This document shows, piece by piece, positions 25,948 through 34,289 of a DNA stretch of 64,000 bases. Under the pieces are notes generated by a model. That model did not search any database and had not been told where the DNA came from. It was given only the letters and a program-made list of their open reading frames with translations. Origin of the DNA: Magnetospirillum aberrantis SpK (lineage in GTDB: Bacteria; Pseudomonadota; Alphaproteobacteria; Rhodospirillales; Magnetospirillaceae); the NCBI RefSeq assembly GCF_011022235.1, contig NZ_JAAIYP010000040.1, forward strand, positions 26,402 through 90,401, given 5' to 3'. The position numbers and the translations under genes are program-made. Position 1 is the stretch's first letter. Every line of letters starts with the position of its first letter.

Positions 25948-26730
25948 TCAGGCTGCGGCCAAGCTGCGCTCGCGCTTGGCCACACGCTTGATGGACAGGG
26001 TCATGCTGAGAACGACCCACACCACCGTCACGCCCAGCGACGTCAGATAGCCGCCATTGCCCAACAGGTCGGCCGGGGCGCCGTAAAACGGCGCGCGGAT
26101 GATGTTGAGCGCGTGGAACACCGGATTGGCGTGCATGACCACGTCCAGCCACATGGGCGCGCCGATGACCGGGAACAAAGCCCCCGACAACATCCACAAC
26201 GGGAACAGCAACACCATCATGATGGCGTGGAACCCGGACGTGGTGCGCGAGCCCCAGGCCAGCAGGAACCCCAGCGAGGCGAAGCCCATGCCGGTCAGCA
26301 CGAAGCCCAACAGCAACAGGACCACCGAGCCCAACGACAGGTGCAGCCCCAGGAAGGGGGCGGCGACGGAAAACAGCACCACCTGAACCAGGGCGATCAT
26401 CACCGCGCCGGCCACCTTGCCCAACACGATGCCCAGGCGGTGCACCGGAGCGACCAGCACCCCCTGAAGGAAACCGGCGTCGCGGTCCTCGATGATGGTG
26501 ATGCAGGCGAAAATGCTGGAAAACAGCATCATCATCACCATGACGCCGGGATAGAAGTACTCGAAGTACGACATTTGAGCCAGGCCCGGCGGCTTGAAGT
26601 TGTTGCCCATGCCGGCACCCAGGAACAGCCAGAACATCAGCGGCTGGGCGATGGCGCCGACCACCCGCTGGGGCTGGCGCAGGAAGCGGGTGAACTCGCG
26701 CTTGGCAAGGGCTGTGGCGACGCGGATCAT
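25948..26730 (-). CDS. ABC-2 type transporter permease
   Basis: A 260-residue integral membrane protein with six transmembrane segments in the ABC-2 pattern, with the conserved cytoplasmic EDRDAGFLQGVLVAPVHRL near residues 77-95. It should form the channel of an exporter with the ATPase encoded just upstream. The two genes overlap by ATGA (26727-26730) and are translationally coupled. Family members export drugs, polysaccharides or lipids; nothing here identifies the cargo. Confidence 0.92.
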   Translation of the reverse strand: MIRVATALAKREFTRFLRQPQRVVGAIAQPLMFWLFLGAGMGNNFKPPGLAQMSYFEYFYPGVMVMMMLFSSIFACITIIEDRDAGFLQGVLVAPVHRLGIVLGKVAGAVMIALVQVVLFSVAAPFLGLHLSLGSVVLLLLGFVLTGMGFASLGFLLAWGSRTTSGFHAIMMVLLFPLWMLSGALFPVIGAPMWLDVVMHANPVFHALNIIRAPFYGAPADLLGNGGYLTSLGVTVVWVVLSMTLSIKRVAKRERSLAAA

Positions 26731-27704
26731 CGGCCGGCCTCCTTGCCGGTTTCGGGCGCCTGGGCGTGGTCGGGCACGGCGCGGCTGGTGACGTGGACGA
26801 ATACGTCCTCGAGGTCGGGTTGCTTGATGGAGATGGAGCGGATGCGGGGGCGGTAACGCTCCAGGATGCGTTCCAGCATGGGCAATCCCTCGCCGTTCTC
26901 GGTCTCTTCCAGCCGCAATTCGTCGCCATGGCGGCGCACAGCCAAACCCAGTTCGACGCGCAAGGTCTCGGCGAAGGCTTCGGCGTCGTCGGGTTGCACC
27001 ACCACCATTTCGGTGCCGATGCGGGCCTTCAGCGCCTGCGGGCTGTCATAGGCCAGCAAACGGCCGTCCTTCATCACCGCGACGCGGTCCACGTCCTCGG
27101 CCTCGGAAAAGACGTGGCTGGTCATCAGGATGGTCATGCCCCGTTCGCGTTGGACGCGGTGCAGGGCGTCCAGGAAATTGCGGCGCGACGACGGGTCCAG
27201 CCCGGTGGTCGGTTCGTCCAGCAACAGCACGCGCGGCCGGGTCATCAACACCTTGGCCAATTCGACCTGACGGGCCAGTCCGCCCGACAGGGTCTCGACC
27301 TTTTGGTCCAGCCGGTCGGACAGGTCGGTCCAAGCCAAGGCCTCGTCGCGGCGGGCGGTGAACTCGGGGCCGGAGATGCCGTACAGATCGGCATGCAGGC
27401 GGATGTTCTCGGCGACGCTGAGTTGCTTGTCCACCGCGGGGTTCTGGAACACCACGCCAAGGACGCGGCGCACGCGGGCCGGTTCGGCGAACAGGTCGAT
27501 TCCGTCGATCCGCACGCTGCCCGAACCGGGCAGGGCCAGCCCGCACAGGATGCGGAACAGCGTGGACTTTCCCGAGCCGTTGGGGCCCGACAGGATGGCG
27601 AACTCGCCCTCGCGCACCGACAGGGTCAGGCTGTCCAGGGCTTTGCGCGGGCCGACCTTGCGGCCACCGGGATAGACGTGAGTCAGGTCTTGGATGTCGA
27701 TCAT
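26727..27704 (-). CDS. ABC transporter ATP-binding protein (ABC-2 exporter)
   Basis: A 325-residue ATPase of the DrrA/NodI/CcmA-like class. Walker A is SGPNGSGKST (about residues 39-48), the ABC signature reads LSGGLARQVEL (about 140), and Walker B with the D-loop is VLLLDEPTTGLD (about 160). The last 100 residues form the extra regulatory domain seen in DrrA-type proteins. It is the first gene of a two-gene exporter operon. The upstream 100 bp is AT-richer and holds the end of the neighbouring gene. Confidence 0.93.
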   Translation of the reverse strand: MIDIQDLTHVYPGGRKVGPRKALDSLTLSVREGEFAILSGPNGSGKSTLFRILCGLALPGSGSVRIDGIDLFAEPARVRRVLGVVFQNPAVDKQLSVAENIRLHADLYGISGPEFTARRDEALAWTDLSDRLDQKVETLSGGLARQVELAKVLMTRPRVLLLDEPTTGLDPSSRRNFLDALHRVQRERGMTILMTSHVFSEAEDVDRVAVMKDGRLLAYDSPQALKARIGTEMVVVQPDDAEAFAETLRVELGLAVRRHGDELRLEETENGEGLPMLERILERYRPRIRSISIKQPDLEDVFVHVTSRAVPDHAQAPETGKEAGR

Positions 27705-27803
27705 GGAGCCTTCGCAGCAAACGGACGCCGGCGGGGGCGCAGCCTAACCCATCCATCGGGAGGGGGCACCTTAAGTTTGGTCAATACTAGAATGCAAACA
27801 AAT

Positions 27804-28790
27804 CTAAACAAGGCGGGCGCGATCGCGTCCGTCCCATAGCGCGCGGCCCTTGCTCTCTGCCTCGGCGACCGAGGCTGCGCGGCCCGAATAGCGCAGAACC
27901 ATGGCGATGGTGCCGGCGATGGTGGCGTCGGCGGCGGGATCGGTTTCGGTTCCACTCCATAGCGCCTTGAGGCGGGAAAGGTCCATTTCCTCGCGTTCGC
28001 GCACGCCTTCCACCAGGGCCGGCCAATCCTCGCGCATCGGCTTGCCGTCCATCACCGCCCACACTTCGCAGGATTTTTCGGGTCGCCGCTCGACCTCGCC
28101 GCCGTCGCCCTTGAACGCCGCCGAGTAGCGGTCGCCCAACAGCACCGCCGCGCCCTGGTGCACCGGCAGATAGGGCGGATGGGTGACGCCATTGATGGAG
28201 AAGGCGGCGCCCAGCGGGTTGACCATGCGGGCCACGGTGTGGATGGGCGAGCGCAGGCCCAGCAGCGGCTTGAGCGCCATGATGGCTGCCAACGGCGGCG
28301 ACAGGTGGTCGAGCGTCATGTAGGCGAAGCGCCGGTCCCGCAATTGCGTCGCCGCCTGGTCCAGGCTGGTGGCCGGGGTGAGGCCCAGCGCCGCCAGGGC
28401 TTCCGAGGTGTAGACGCGGCCAGCCGTGTGTCCCTCGGCGCCGTGCATGAACACCGAGATGCCCGATCGCGCCAGGGCCAGCGCCGCCAACAGGTAATAG
28501 GGCAGCCGCCGCGACTTGCCGGCATAGGACGCCCAATCCACGTCCACCTTGAGGCCGGGCGGCGGGGTGATGGTGGCGCGGATGGCGGCGGCAAGGCCCG
28601 AGGCTTCCTCGGGCGTTTCGGTCTTGACCCGCAACAGGCATAGGAAGGCGCCCAACTGCACCGGTTCGACCGCGCCCCGCAGCACCATGGCCATGGCGTC
28701 GCGGGCTTCGCCATGGCTGAGCGGCCGCGACAGATTCGGCCCCTTGCCCAAGGCCCGAACGTATTGCGCGAAGGGATGTTCCTGGGTCAT
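27804..28790 (-). CDS. TrpD2/YbiB-like anthranilate phosphoribosyltransferase homologue
   Basis: A 328-residue protein of the glycosyltransferase family 3 / nucleoside phosphorylase fold. The helical N-terminus (SHGEARDAMAMVLRGAVEPVQLGAFL) matches TrpD, but the PRPP-binding GTGGD loop of real TrpD is replaced by AGKSRRLPYYLLA, as in the TrpD2/YbiB group. Members of that group bind nucleic acid and are not tryptophan biosynthesis enzymes. The ATG at 28790 gives the standard MTQEHPFAQYVR opening. It lies downstream of trpS, with a 14-bp-stem hairpin (28812-28841) between them. Actual role unknown. Confidence 0.85.
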   Translation of the reverse strand: MTQEHPFAQYVRALGKGPNLSRPLSHGEARDAMAMVLRGAVEPVQLGAFLCLLRVKTETPEEASGLAAAIRATITPPPGLKVDVDWASYAGKSRRLPYYLLAALALARSGISVFMHGAEGHTAGRVYTSEALAALGLTPATSLDQAATQLRDRRFAYMTLDHLSPPLAAIMALKPLLGLRSPIHTVARMVNPLGAAFSINGVTHPPYLPVHQGAAVLLGDRYSAAFKGDGGEVERRPEKSCEVWAVMDGKPMREDWPALVEGVREREEMDLSRLKALWSGTETDPAADATIAGTIAMVLRYSGRAASVAEAESKGRALWDGRDRARLV

Positions 28791-28811
28791 GGCGGGGCCT
28801 TTCGCTAAAGT

Positions 28812-28841
28812 CCCCTCCTTCCGCCCTGGCGGAAGGAGGGG
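28812..28841. terminator. perfect hairpin between trpS and the TrpD2-like gene
   Basis: CCCCTCCTTCCGCC and GGCGGAAGGAGGGG form a perfect 14-bp stem around CT. It stands just after the trpS stop on the minus strand, with little T tract (on the minus strand it is followed by ACTTTAG), so it may be a processing or attenuation hairpin, not a full terminator. Confidence 0.55.
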
Positions 28842-28846
28842 GGAAG

Positions 28847-29857
28847 TTACGGACGCACGAAGCCCATCCCGTCGCGGACACGGGTCACGGTGGTGCCGGC
28901 GATGGCGCGCGCGCGGTCGGCGCCGGTCTTCAGCACGTCGTGCAGGTGGTCCTGGTTGTTCATCAAGTCGGCATAACGTTCGCGCACCGGGCGCAGGTGC
29001 TCGACCGTCAGTTCCACCAAAGCCTTTTTCAGCTTGCCGTAACCTTGACCATGGAATTCGGCCTCGATCTGCTCGCGCGGCTGTTTGGACATCACTTCGT
29101 AAAGGGTCAGCAGGTTCTTGACGCCGGGGCCGCAATGGTCGAAGCGGGCTTCGTTCTCGCAGTCGGTGGTGGCCGACATGATGGCCTTCTTGATGACGTT
29201 CGGTTCGTCCAGGATGCCGATGGAATGGCCTTTCTTCTGTTCACCGGTCGATTTGCTCATCTTGGATTCCGGGTCGTCCAGGCCCATGACGCGGGCGCCC
29301 GAGGCGCGGATCTGGGCCTCGGGGATCACCAGACCGGCGTTGAACATGGTGTTGATGCGCTGGGCCAGGTCGCGGGTGAACTCGATATGCTGTTTCTGGT
29401 CGTCGCCCACCGGCACGAAATGGGTGTCGTACAACAAGATGTCGGCGGCCATCAGCACCGGGTAATCCAGCAACCCGGTGCCCACCGATTCCGATCCGCC
29501 CGACTTGGCCTTGAACTGGGTCATGCGGTACAGCCAGCCCAAGGGGGTGACGCAGTTCAACAGCCACGACAGTTCGGAATGTTCCGGCACGTGGCTTTGC
29601 ATGAAGATGGTGGACTTGGCCGGGTCGATGCCGCAGGCGATGTACAGCGCCGCCACTTCCAGGCACTTGGCGCGGAACGCCTTGGGCTCGATGGCCTCGG
29701 GGATGGTGATGGCGTGCAGGTCGACGACGCAGAAGATGTTGTCGTAAGCGTCCTGGTTCTCCGCCCACTGGCTGATGGCGCCGACGTAATTGCCGATATG
29801 CAGCTTGCCGGTGGGCTGAACGCCCGAGAAGACGCGCTTCTTCTGCTGGCCTGACAT
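28847..29857 (-). CDS. trpS: tryptophanyl-tRNA synthetase
   Basis: A 336-residue class I aminoacyl-tRNA synthetase charging tRNA-Trp. The HIGH-type motif is TGKLHIGN (about residues 16-23) and the KMSKS loop is SKMSKS near 200. Other family landmarks include PVLMAADILLYDTHFVPVGDDQKQH. Length is standard. The start ATG at 29857 opens MSGQQKKRVFSG. It is divergent from the radical SAM gene. Confidence 0.97.
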   Translation of the reverse strand: MSGQQKKRVFSGVQPTGKLHIGNYVGAISQWAENQDAYDNIFCVVDLHAITIPEAIEPKAFRAKCLEVAALYIACGIDPAKSTIFMQSHVPEHSELSWLLNCVTPLGWLYRMTQFKAKSGGSESVGTGLLDYPVLMAADILLYDTHFVPVGDDQKQHIEFTRDLAQRINTMFNAGLVIPEAQIRASGARVMGLDDPESKMSKSTGEQKKGHSIGILDEPNVIKKAIMSATTDCENEARFDHCGPGVKNLLTLYEVMSKQPREQIEAEFHGQGYGKLKKALVELTVEHLRPVRERYADLMNNQDHLHDVLKTGADRARAIAGTTVTRVRDGMGFVRP

Positions 29858-29940
29858 CCCGAGATTCTCCGCAACACAAGGAAGGCGGTACTAATAGCCC
29901 GCTTGAGGGGCAAAATCCAGCGACGAGCGCGGGCAACTAT

Positions 29941-29964
29941 GTTCTTGAAACGTACCGTGAACAT
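29941..29964 (+). promoter_or_regulatory. candidate LexA-type operator upstream of the radical SAM gene
   Basis: GTTC (29941-29944), seven bases, then GTAC (29952-29955) is one mismatch from the alphaproteobacterial LexA box GTTC-N7-GTTC. The same stretch also contains the inverted pair ATGTTC (29939-29944) and GAACAT (29959-29964). A TTGAAA that could be a -35 box begins at 29945. It lies 18-40 bp before the coding start. This is a motif match by eye only. Confidence 0.35.
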
Positions 29965-29981
29965 GTTTTAGCTTTGATGCC

Positions 29982-31049
29982 ATGACGAAGCCTGTTTCCC
30001 ATCGTGGCGCCCTTGCCAACCCGCCCAACCGTTATGATCGGCTGGCCGGCGAAGCCTGCGATGACGGCTGGGATCTGGGCGAGGACGAGACGGCGACCCC
30101 GCGGATCGAGGTGGCGGTGGACAGCACGCGGACCATCATCACCCGCAACAAATCGCCGGACGTGCCGTTCGGCCGCTCGATCAATCCTTATCGCGGTTGC
30201 GAGCATGGCTGCATTTACTGCTACGCCCGGCCGACCCACGCTTACCTGGGGCTGTCGCCGGGGCTGGATTTCGAAACCCGGCTGTTGGCCAAGCCGGATG
30301 CGGCGCGGCTGTTGGAACGGGAATTGTCCCATCCGCGTTATCGGCCGGCGGTGATCGCCATCGGTACCAACACCGACCCCTACCAGCCGGTCGAACGGTC
30401 GCGGCGCATCATGCGCCAATGCCTTGAGGTCCTGGCGGCGTTCAATCATCCGGTGATGATCACCACCAAGGGGGCGCTGGTCACCCGCGACCTGGACATC
30501 CTGGGGCCGATGGCGGCGCGGGGGCTGGCGGCGGTGAACGTCAGCGTCACCACGCTGGACCGCGACCTGTGCCGCCTGTTGGAACCGCGTGCAGCTTTGC
30601 CGCGGGTGCGTCTTGACGCCATCCGCCAACTGGCCGGGGCGGGAATTCCGGTCACGGTGATGGCCGCGCCGATGATTCCGGCGCTGACCGACCACGAGTT
30701 GGAGGCGATCCTGGCGGCGGCGCGCGAGGCCGGGGCGTCGGCGGCGGTGACCTTGCTGTTGCGTCTGCCGGGCGAGGTGGCGGATTTATTCCGGCAATGG
30801 CTGGAAACCCACGTTCCCGGCCGGGCCGCCCATGTGTTGGGATTGCTGGGCCAAGCCCGTGGCGGACAGGTCAACGATTCACGGTGGCGCAGCCGTTTCA
30901 CCGGCGAAGGGCCGTTGGCTGCGTTGTTGTCGCGGCGTTTCCATCTGGCCTGTCAACGGCTGGGATTGCGGGCGGCACGCGGCGTCGAGCTGGATTGCCG
31001 CCAGTTCCGGCCGCCGCCCAGGGCCGGCGACCAGTTGGCGCTATTCTAA
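29982..31049 (+). CDS. PA0069-family radical SAM protein
   Basis: A 355-residue radical SAM enzyme. The iron-sulphur-binding motif is CEHGCIYCYARP (C-x3-C-x2-C, about residues 72-79) within NPYRGCEHGC, followed by the SplB-like THAYLGLSPGLDFET. SAM-binding segments AIGTNTDPYQP (about 125) and SVTTLDRDL (about 183) are present. The family (PA0069, Rv2578c) is related to spore photoproduct lyase but its reaction is unknown. Its stop is 8 bp from that of the convergent yqgE gene. A possible SOS-type operator precedes it. Confidence 0.92.
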   Translation: MTKPVSHRGALANPPNRYDRLAGEACDDGWDLGEDETATPRIEVAVDSTRTIITRNKSPDVPFGRSINPYRGCEHGCIYCYARPTHAYLGLSPGLDFETRLLAKPDAARLLERELSHPRYRPAVIAIGTNTDPYQPVERSRRIMRQCLEVLAAFNHPVMITTKGALVTRDLDILGPMAARGLAAVNVSVTTLDRDLCRLLEPRAALPRVRLDAIRQLAGAGIPVTVMAAPMIPALTDHELEAILAAAREAGASAAVTLLLRLPGEVADLFRQWLETHVPGRAAHVLGLLGQARGGQVNDSRWRSRFTGEGPLAALLSRRFHLACQRLGLRAARGVELDCRQFRPPPRAGDQLALF

Positions 31050-31057
31050 ACCCACGC

Positions 31058-31624
31058 TCAGGCGTGGCCGGCGCTGGCGGACAAGGTGGCGAAATCGATG
31101 CCCAGCTTGTGGATCGCCGCTTCCCATTTGTGGTCGAGGTCCAGGCCGAACAGCAATTGTTCGTCGGCGTTCACGTTCAGCCAGGAATTGTCGCGGATCT
31201 CCGCGTCCAACTGGCCGGCGCTCCAACCGGCATAGCCCAGGGCCAACAGGCATTTGCGCGGCCCCAGCCCCTGGGCGATGGCTTTCAGCACGTCCACCGT
31301 GGCGGTCAGGGCGATGCCCTCGGCCACCCGCATCGAGGTCTCGTGCATGTAGTCGTCGGAATGCAGCACGAAACCGCGCCCGCCCTCGACCGGGCCGCCG
31401 AAATGCACGCGGATCTGTTCGCATTGCGGGGTGGTGGGGATGTTGAGCTGTTCCAGCAATTCGGGAAAGCTCAGTCCCTCGAACGGGCGGTTGATCATGA
31501 TGCCCATGGCGCCTTCGGCGCTGTGGGCACACAGGTACACCACGGAACGCGCGAACCGGGGGTCCTGCATCTGCGGCATGGCGATTAGTAATTGGCCGGC
31601 AAGGTAGCCGTTGATTTTCTGCAT
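31058..31624 (-). CDS. UPF0301/AlgH (YqgE) family protein
   Basis: A 188-residue protein of the DUF179/AlgH family, widely conserved but without a proven biochemical activity. Hallmark segments are GQLLIAMPQMQDPRFARSVVYLC, then GAMGIMINRP near residue 45 and the FGGPVEGGRGFVLH block near 75. The ATG at 31624 is chosen over the one at 31630 because GGGAG is seven bases upstream of it. It is divergent from the DsbD-like gene; this pairing recurs in alphaproteobacteria. Confidence 0.93.
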   Translation of the reverse strand: MQKINGYLAGQLLIAMPQMQDPRFARSVVYLCAHSAEGAMGIMINRPFEGLSFPELLEQLNIPTTPQCEQIRVHFGGPVEGGRGFVLHSDDYMHETSMRVAEGIALTATVDVLKAIAQGLGPRKCLLALGYAGWSAGQLDAEIRDNSWLNVNADEQLLFGLDLDHKWEAAIHKLGIDFATLSASAGHA

Positions 31625-31778
31625 AGGCATGCTCCCACAGATATGACGGAGTCTTGACGAAAGCAACCCCGCCCGCGGTGCGGCCGTGCTAGCGTGCGCC
31701 GGATGACAGGGGGTTAAGTTGACGTCGGGCGGCGGCTTTGCTGTCTTTTGCCCCGGACACGAACACGAGGAAACCCAC

Positions 31779-33710
31779 GTGCTGAAAAAGCTTCTGGCAC
31801 TGGCCGCGCTGTTGGCGGCCCCTTTGGCCCACGCGGCGGCGGCGGAGCCCGGCGCTTCGGATTGGACGGTCACCGACACCGGCCGGGTGCGGCTGTTGGC
31901 GGCGCAAACCGCCCTGGGCACCAAGGACAGCGTGCAACTGGGCCTGCATTTCCAGCTTCAGCCGGGGTGGAAGATTTATTGGCGCACGCCGGGCGACGCC
32001 GGCTATCCGCCCAAGATCGACTGGAGCGGGTCGGCCAACCTGTCCGATCCGGTGGTGTCGTGGCCGGCGCCCAAGCGCTTTACCCTGGCCGGTCTGCAAA
32101 ACCACGGCTATGCCGGCGAGGTGATCCTGCCGGTCCTGGCGCGGGTGGAAAAGCCGGGCCAGCCGGTGTCGGTGTCGGCGCAGCTGGATTATCTGGCCTG
32201 TGCCCAGATTTGCGTGCCCATGCAGGCCGACCTGCGTCTTGATCTGCCGGCCGGGTCGGGCCAGCCCTCGGCCTTCGCCCATGACATCGGCCGCTTCGTC
32301 GCCCTGGTGCCCGGTGACGGTGCCCGTCATGGCCTCAAGGTCGAGCGCGTCGAGGCGGTGGGCGAGGGTGAAGGCGTCCACCTGCGGCTGACGGCGGCGG
32401 CCGACGATCCCTTCGACCATCCCGACATGTTCGTCGAACCGGCCGAACTGGCCAGTTTCGAAGCCCCCGTCGTCACCCTGTCGCAAGGAGGGCGTCGGGC
32501 GGTGATCGAGGCCGAGGTGGTCAAGGGCACCTTGCAGCGGCCGTTGGCCGGGGCACCGCTAGTCGTCACCGTGGTCGATGGTCCCCGTTCCTTGGAAGCG
32601 GCGGCGGTGCCGGTGCCGGGGGTGGCCGGTTCCGTCGAGGGTGGGCCGGCGCTGCTGTCCATGCTGCTGGTGGCGTTGCTGGGCGGCGTCATCTTGAATT
32701 TGATGCCTTGCGTGTTGCCGGTTCTGTCCATCAAGGTGCTGGGGGCGTTGTCCCATGGCGGTGCCGGACGCGGCCATGTGCGGGCTTCGTTCCTGGCTTC
32801 CGCCGCCGGCATCGTGGTTTCGTTCCTGGCCTTGGCCGCGGTGGCGGTGGCGGTCAAGGCGGCGGGTCAGGCGGTGGGGTGGGGCATCCAGTTCCAGCAA
32901 CCGTGGTTCCTGGGCGTGATGATCGCGCTGTTGCTGGCCTTCGCCGCCAACCTTTGGGGTCTTTACGAAATCCGTCTGCCGACGGCGTTGATGAACGCCG
33001 GGCCGTCGGGTGTCGCCCACCATACGCTGTTGGGGCATTTCCTGTCGGGGGCCTTCGCCACGCTGTTGGCGACGCCGTGTTCGGCGCCGTTCCTGGGCAC
33101 CGCCGTCGGCTTCGCCCTGGCGCGCGGTCCGTCCGAGATATTCGCCATCTTCGCCGCCCTGGGGCTGGGATTGGCGCTGCCCTATCTGGCGGTGGCCACA
33201 TGGCCGGGACTGGCCAGCCGTCTGCCCAAGCCGGGGGCCTGGATGGTGACGGTGAAGAAGGTCATGGGCGTCGCCCTGACCGCCACCGCGTTGTGGCTGG
33301 GCACGGTGCTGGCGGTCCAGGTGGGCATGGCCGGCGGCGCGGCCTCGGACAAGGCGGCGGTGGCCTGGGTGCCGTTCGACCAGACCGCCATTTCCCGCGC
33401 CGTGGCCGAGGGCAAGGTGGTGTTCGTCGATGTCACCGCCGACTGGTGCATCACCTGCAAGGTCAACAAGGCGGCGGTGACCGAACGCGGCGCGGTGGCG
33501 GCACGGCTGAACGGTGGCGACGTGGTCGCCATGAAGGCCGACTGGACCAAGCCGGACGACGGCGTCGCCGCTTATCTGGCGTCGTTCGGCCGCTACGGCA
33601 TTCCGTTCAACGCCGTCTACGGCCCCGGCGCCCCCGATGGCGTCGCCTTGTCGGAATTGTTGACCGAGGCCGAGGTGATGGCGGCGTTGGACAAGGCGGG
33701 AAAGCGGTAG
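31779..33710 (+). CDS. DsbD/ScsB-type protein-disulphide reductase
   Basis: A 643-residue membrane protein that carries electrons from cytoplasmic thioredoxin to periplasmic thiol proteins. A signal peptide (LLALAALLAAPLAHAAAA) is followed by an N-terminal periplasmic domain of about 270 residues with a CAQICVP cysteine pair, then eight transmembrane segments containing the redox cysteines (LMPCVLPV near 310 and TPCSAPFLG near 435), then a C-terminal thioredoxin domain with DWCITCK (about 560-566). The large N-terminal domain is of the ScsB type. The start is a GTG with GAGG upstream. It could support the DsbA-like protein at 3.8 kb or cytochrome maturation. Confidence 0.92.
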   Translation: MLKKLLALAALLAAPLAHAAAAEPGASDWTVTDTGRVRLLAAQTALGTKDSVQLGLHFQLQPGWKIYWRTPGDAGYPPKIDWSGSANLSDPVVSWPAPKRFTLAGLQNHGYAGEVILPVLARVEKPGQPVSVSAQLDYLACAQICVPMQADLRLDLPAGSGQPSAFAHDIGRFVALVPGDGARHGLKVERVEAVGEGEGVHLRLTAAADDPFDHPDMFVEPAELASFEAPVVTLSQGGRRAVIEAEVVKGTLQRPLAGAPLVVTVVDGPRSLEAAAVPVPGVAGSVEGGPALLSMLLVALLGGVILNLMPCVLPVLSIKVLGALSHGGAGRGHVRASFLASAAGIVVSFLALAAVAVAVKAAGQAVGWGIQFQQPWFLGVMIALLLAFAANLWGLYEIRLPTALMNAGPSGVAHHTLLGHFLSGAFATLLATPCSAPFLGTAVGFALARGPSEIFAIFAALGLGLALPYLAVATWPGLASRLPKPGAWMVTVKKVMGVALTATALWLGTVLAVQVGMAGGAASDKAAVAWVPFDQTAISRAVAEGKVVFVDVTADWCITCKVNKAAVTERGAVAARLNGGDVVAMKADWTKPDDGVAAYLASFGRYGIPFNAVYGPGAPDGVALSELLTEAEVMAALDKAGKR

Positions 33711-33733
33711 TGCATTGAAGATTCAATGCACTA
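33708..33733. repeat. 12-bp-stem hairpin beginning at the dsbD-like stop codon
   Basis: TAGTGCATTGAA and TTCAATGCACTA form a perfect inverted repeat around GA. The first three bases are the TAG stop of the reductase gene. It is the first hairpin in the cluster that fills 33708-33832. Confidence 0.8.
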
Positions 33734-33758
33734 AGCCCGAGCGGCGCTTGAGCTTGGT

Positions 33759-33775
33759 TTGCGCCGGAGGCGCAA
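33759..33775. repeat. short hairpin inside the intergenic cluster
   Basis: TTGCGCC and GGCGCAA form a 7-bp stem around GGA, in the core between the two longer hairpins. The GCGCCGGAGGCGCAAG core resembles GCCGCGGGAGGCAAG in the cluster near 54.9 kb. Confidence 0.6.
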
Positions 33776-33788
33776 GCCGCCAAAGGCA

Positions 33789-33832
33789 AACCCCGTGCTC
33801 AGACGCATTTGAATGCGTCTGAGCACGGGGTT
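33789..33832 (-). terminator. 21-bp perfect hairpin overlapping the rnhA stop, probable terminator
   Basis: The arms 33789-33809 and 33812-33832 are exact reverse complements with a two-base loop. The outer end overlaps the TAA stop of rnhA. On the minus strand the stem is followed by TTTGCCTTTGG, a modest T-rich tract, so it can end rnhA transcription; on the plus strand it would also block read-through from the reductase gene. Confidence 0.75.
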
Positions 33833-34289
33833 ATTTCCCCGCCGCTTCCTTGGCGCCGCGTCGGGCCAGTTCGTCGGCGCGTTCGTTTTCCGGGTGGCCG
33901 TTGTGGCCGCGCACCCAGTTCCAGGTGACGCGGTGGCGGGACGCCGCCTCATCCAGGGCCTTCCACAGGTCGTCGTTCTTGACCGGCTTCTTGTCGGCGG
34001 TTTTCCAGCCGCGCGCCTTCCAGCCGCGCAGCCATTCGGTCATGCCCTTCTTCACGTATTCGCTGTCGGTGTAGACCGCGACCTCGCAAGGGCGGGTCAG
34101 CGCGTTCAGCCCCGACAGCACCGCCAGCATTTCCATGCGGTTGTTGGTGGTCGGAGCCTCGCCGCCGTAAAGTTCCTTCTCGATGCCCTTGAAGCGCAGG
34201 ATGCAGCCCCAGCCGCCGGGGCCGGGATTGCCGGAACAGGCGCCGTCGGTATAAAGCTCGACGATGGTGTCGGAGGTGGTGCCGGTCAT
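33831..34289 (-). CDS. rnhA: ribonuclease HI
   Basis: A 152-residue RNase H that degrades RNA in RNA-DNA hybrids. The catalytic carboxylates are seen in [16 protein letters not shown] (Asp near 14), NRMEMLAVL (Glu near 52), VYTDSEYV (Asp near 74) and NERADELAR (Asp near 138); the basic protrusion is [17 protein letters not shown]. Its ATG overlaps the thrB stop as ATGA, so it is the last gene of the ispH-GNAT-thrB-rnhA operon. Length is normal. Confidence 0.97.
   Translation of the reverse strand: MTGTTSDTIVELYTDGACSGNPGPGGWGCILRFKGIEKELYGGEAPTTNNRMEMLAVLSGLNALTRPCEVAVYTDSEYVKKGMTEWLRGWKARGWKTADKKPVKNDDLWKALDEAASRHRVTWNWVRGHNGHPENERADELARRGAKEAAGK

Noticed and set aside
25166..26929. 587-codon minus-strand frame joining parts of the dehydrogenase and ABC permease genes
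   Set aside because: Off-frame read-through over real genes; Arg/Pro-rich shadow.
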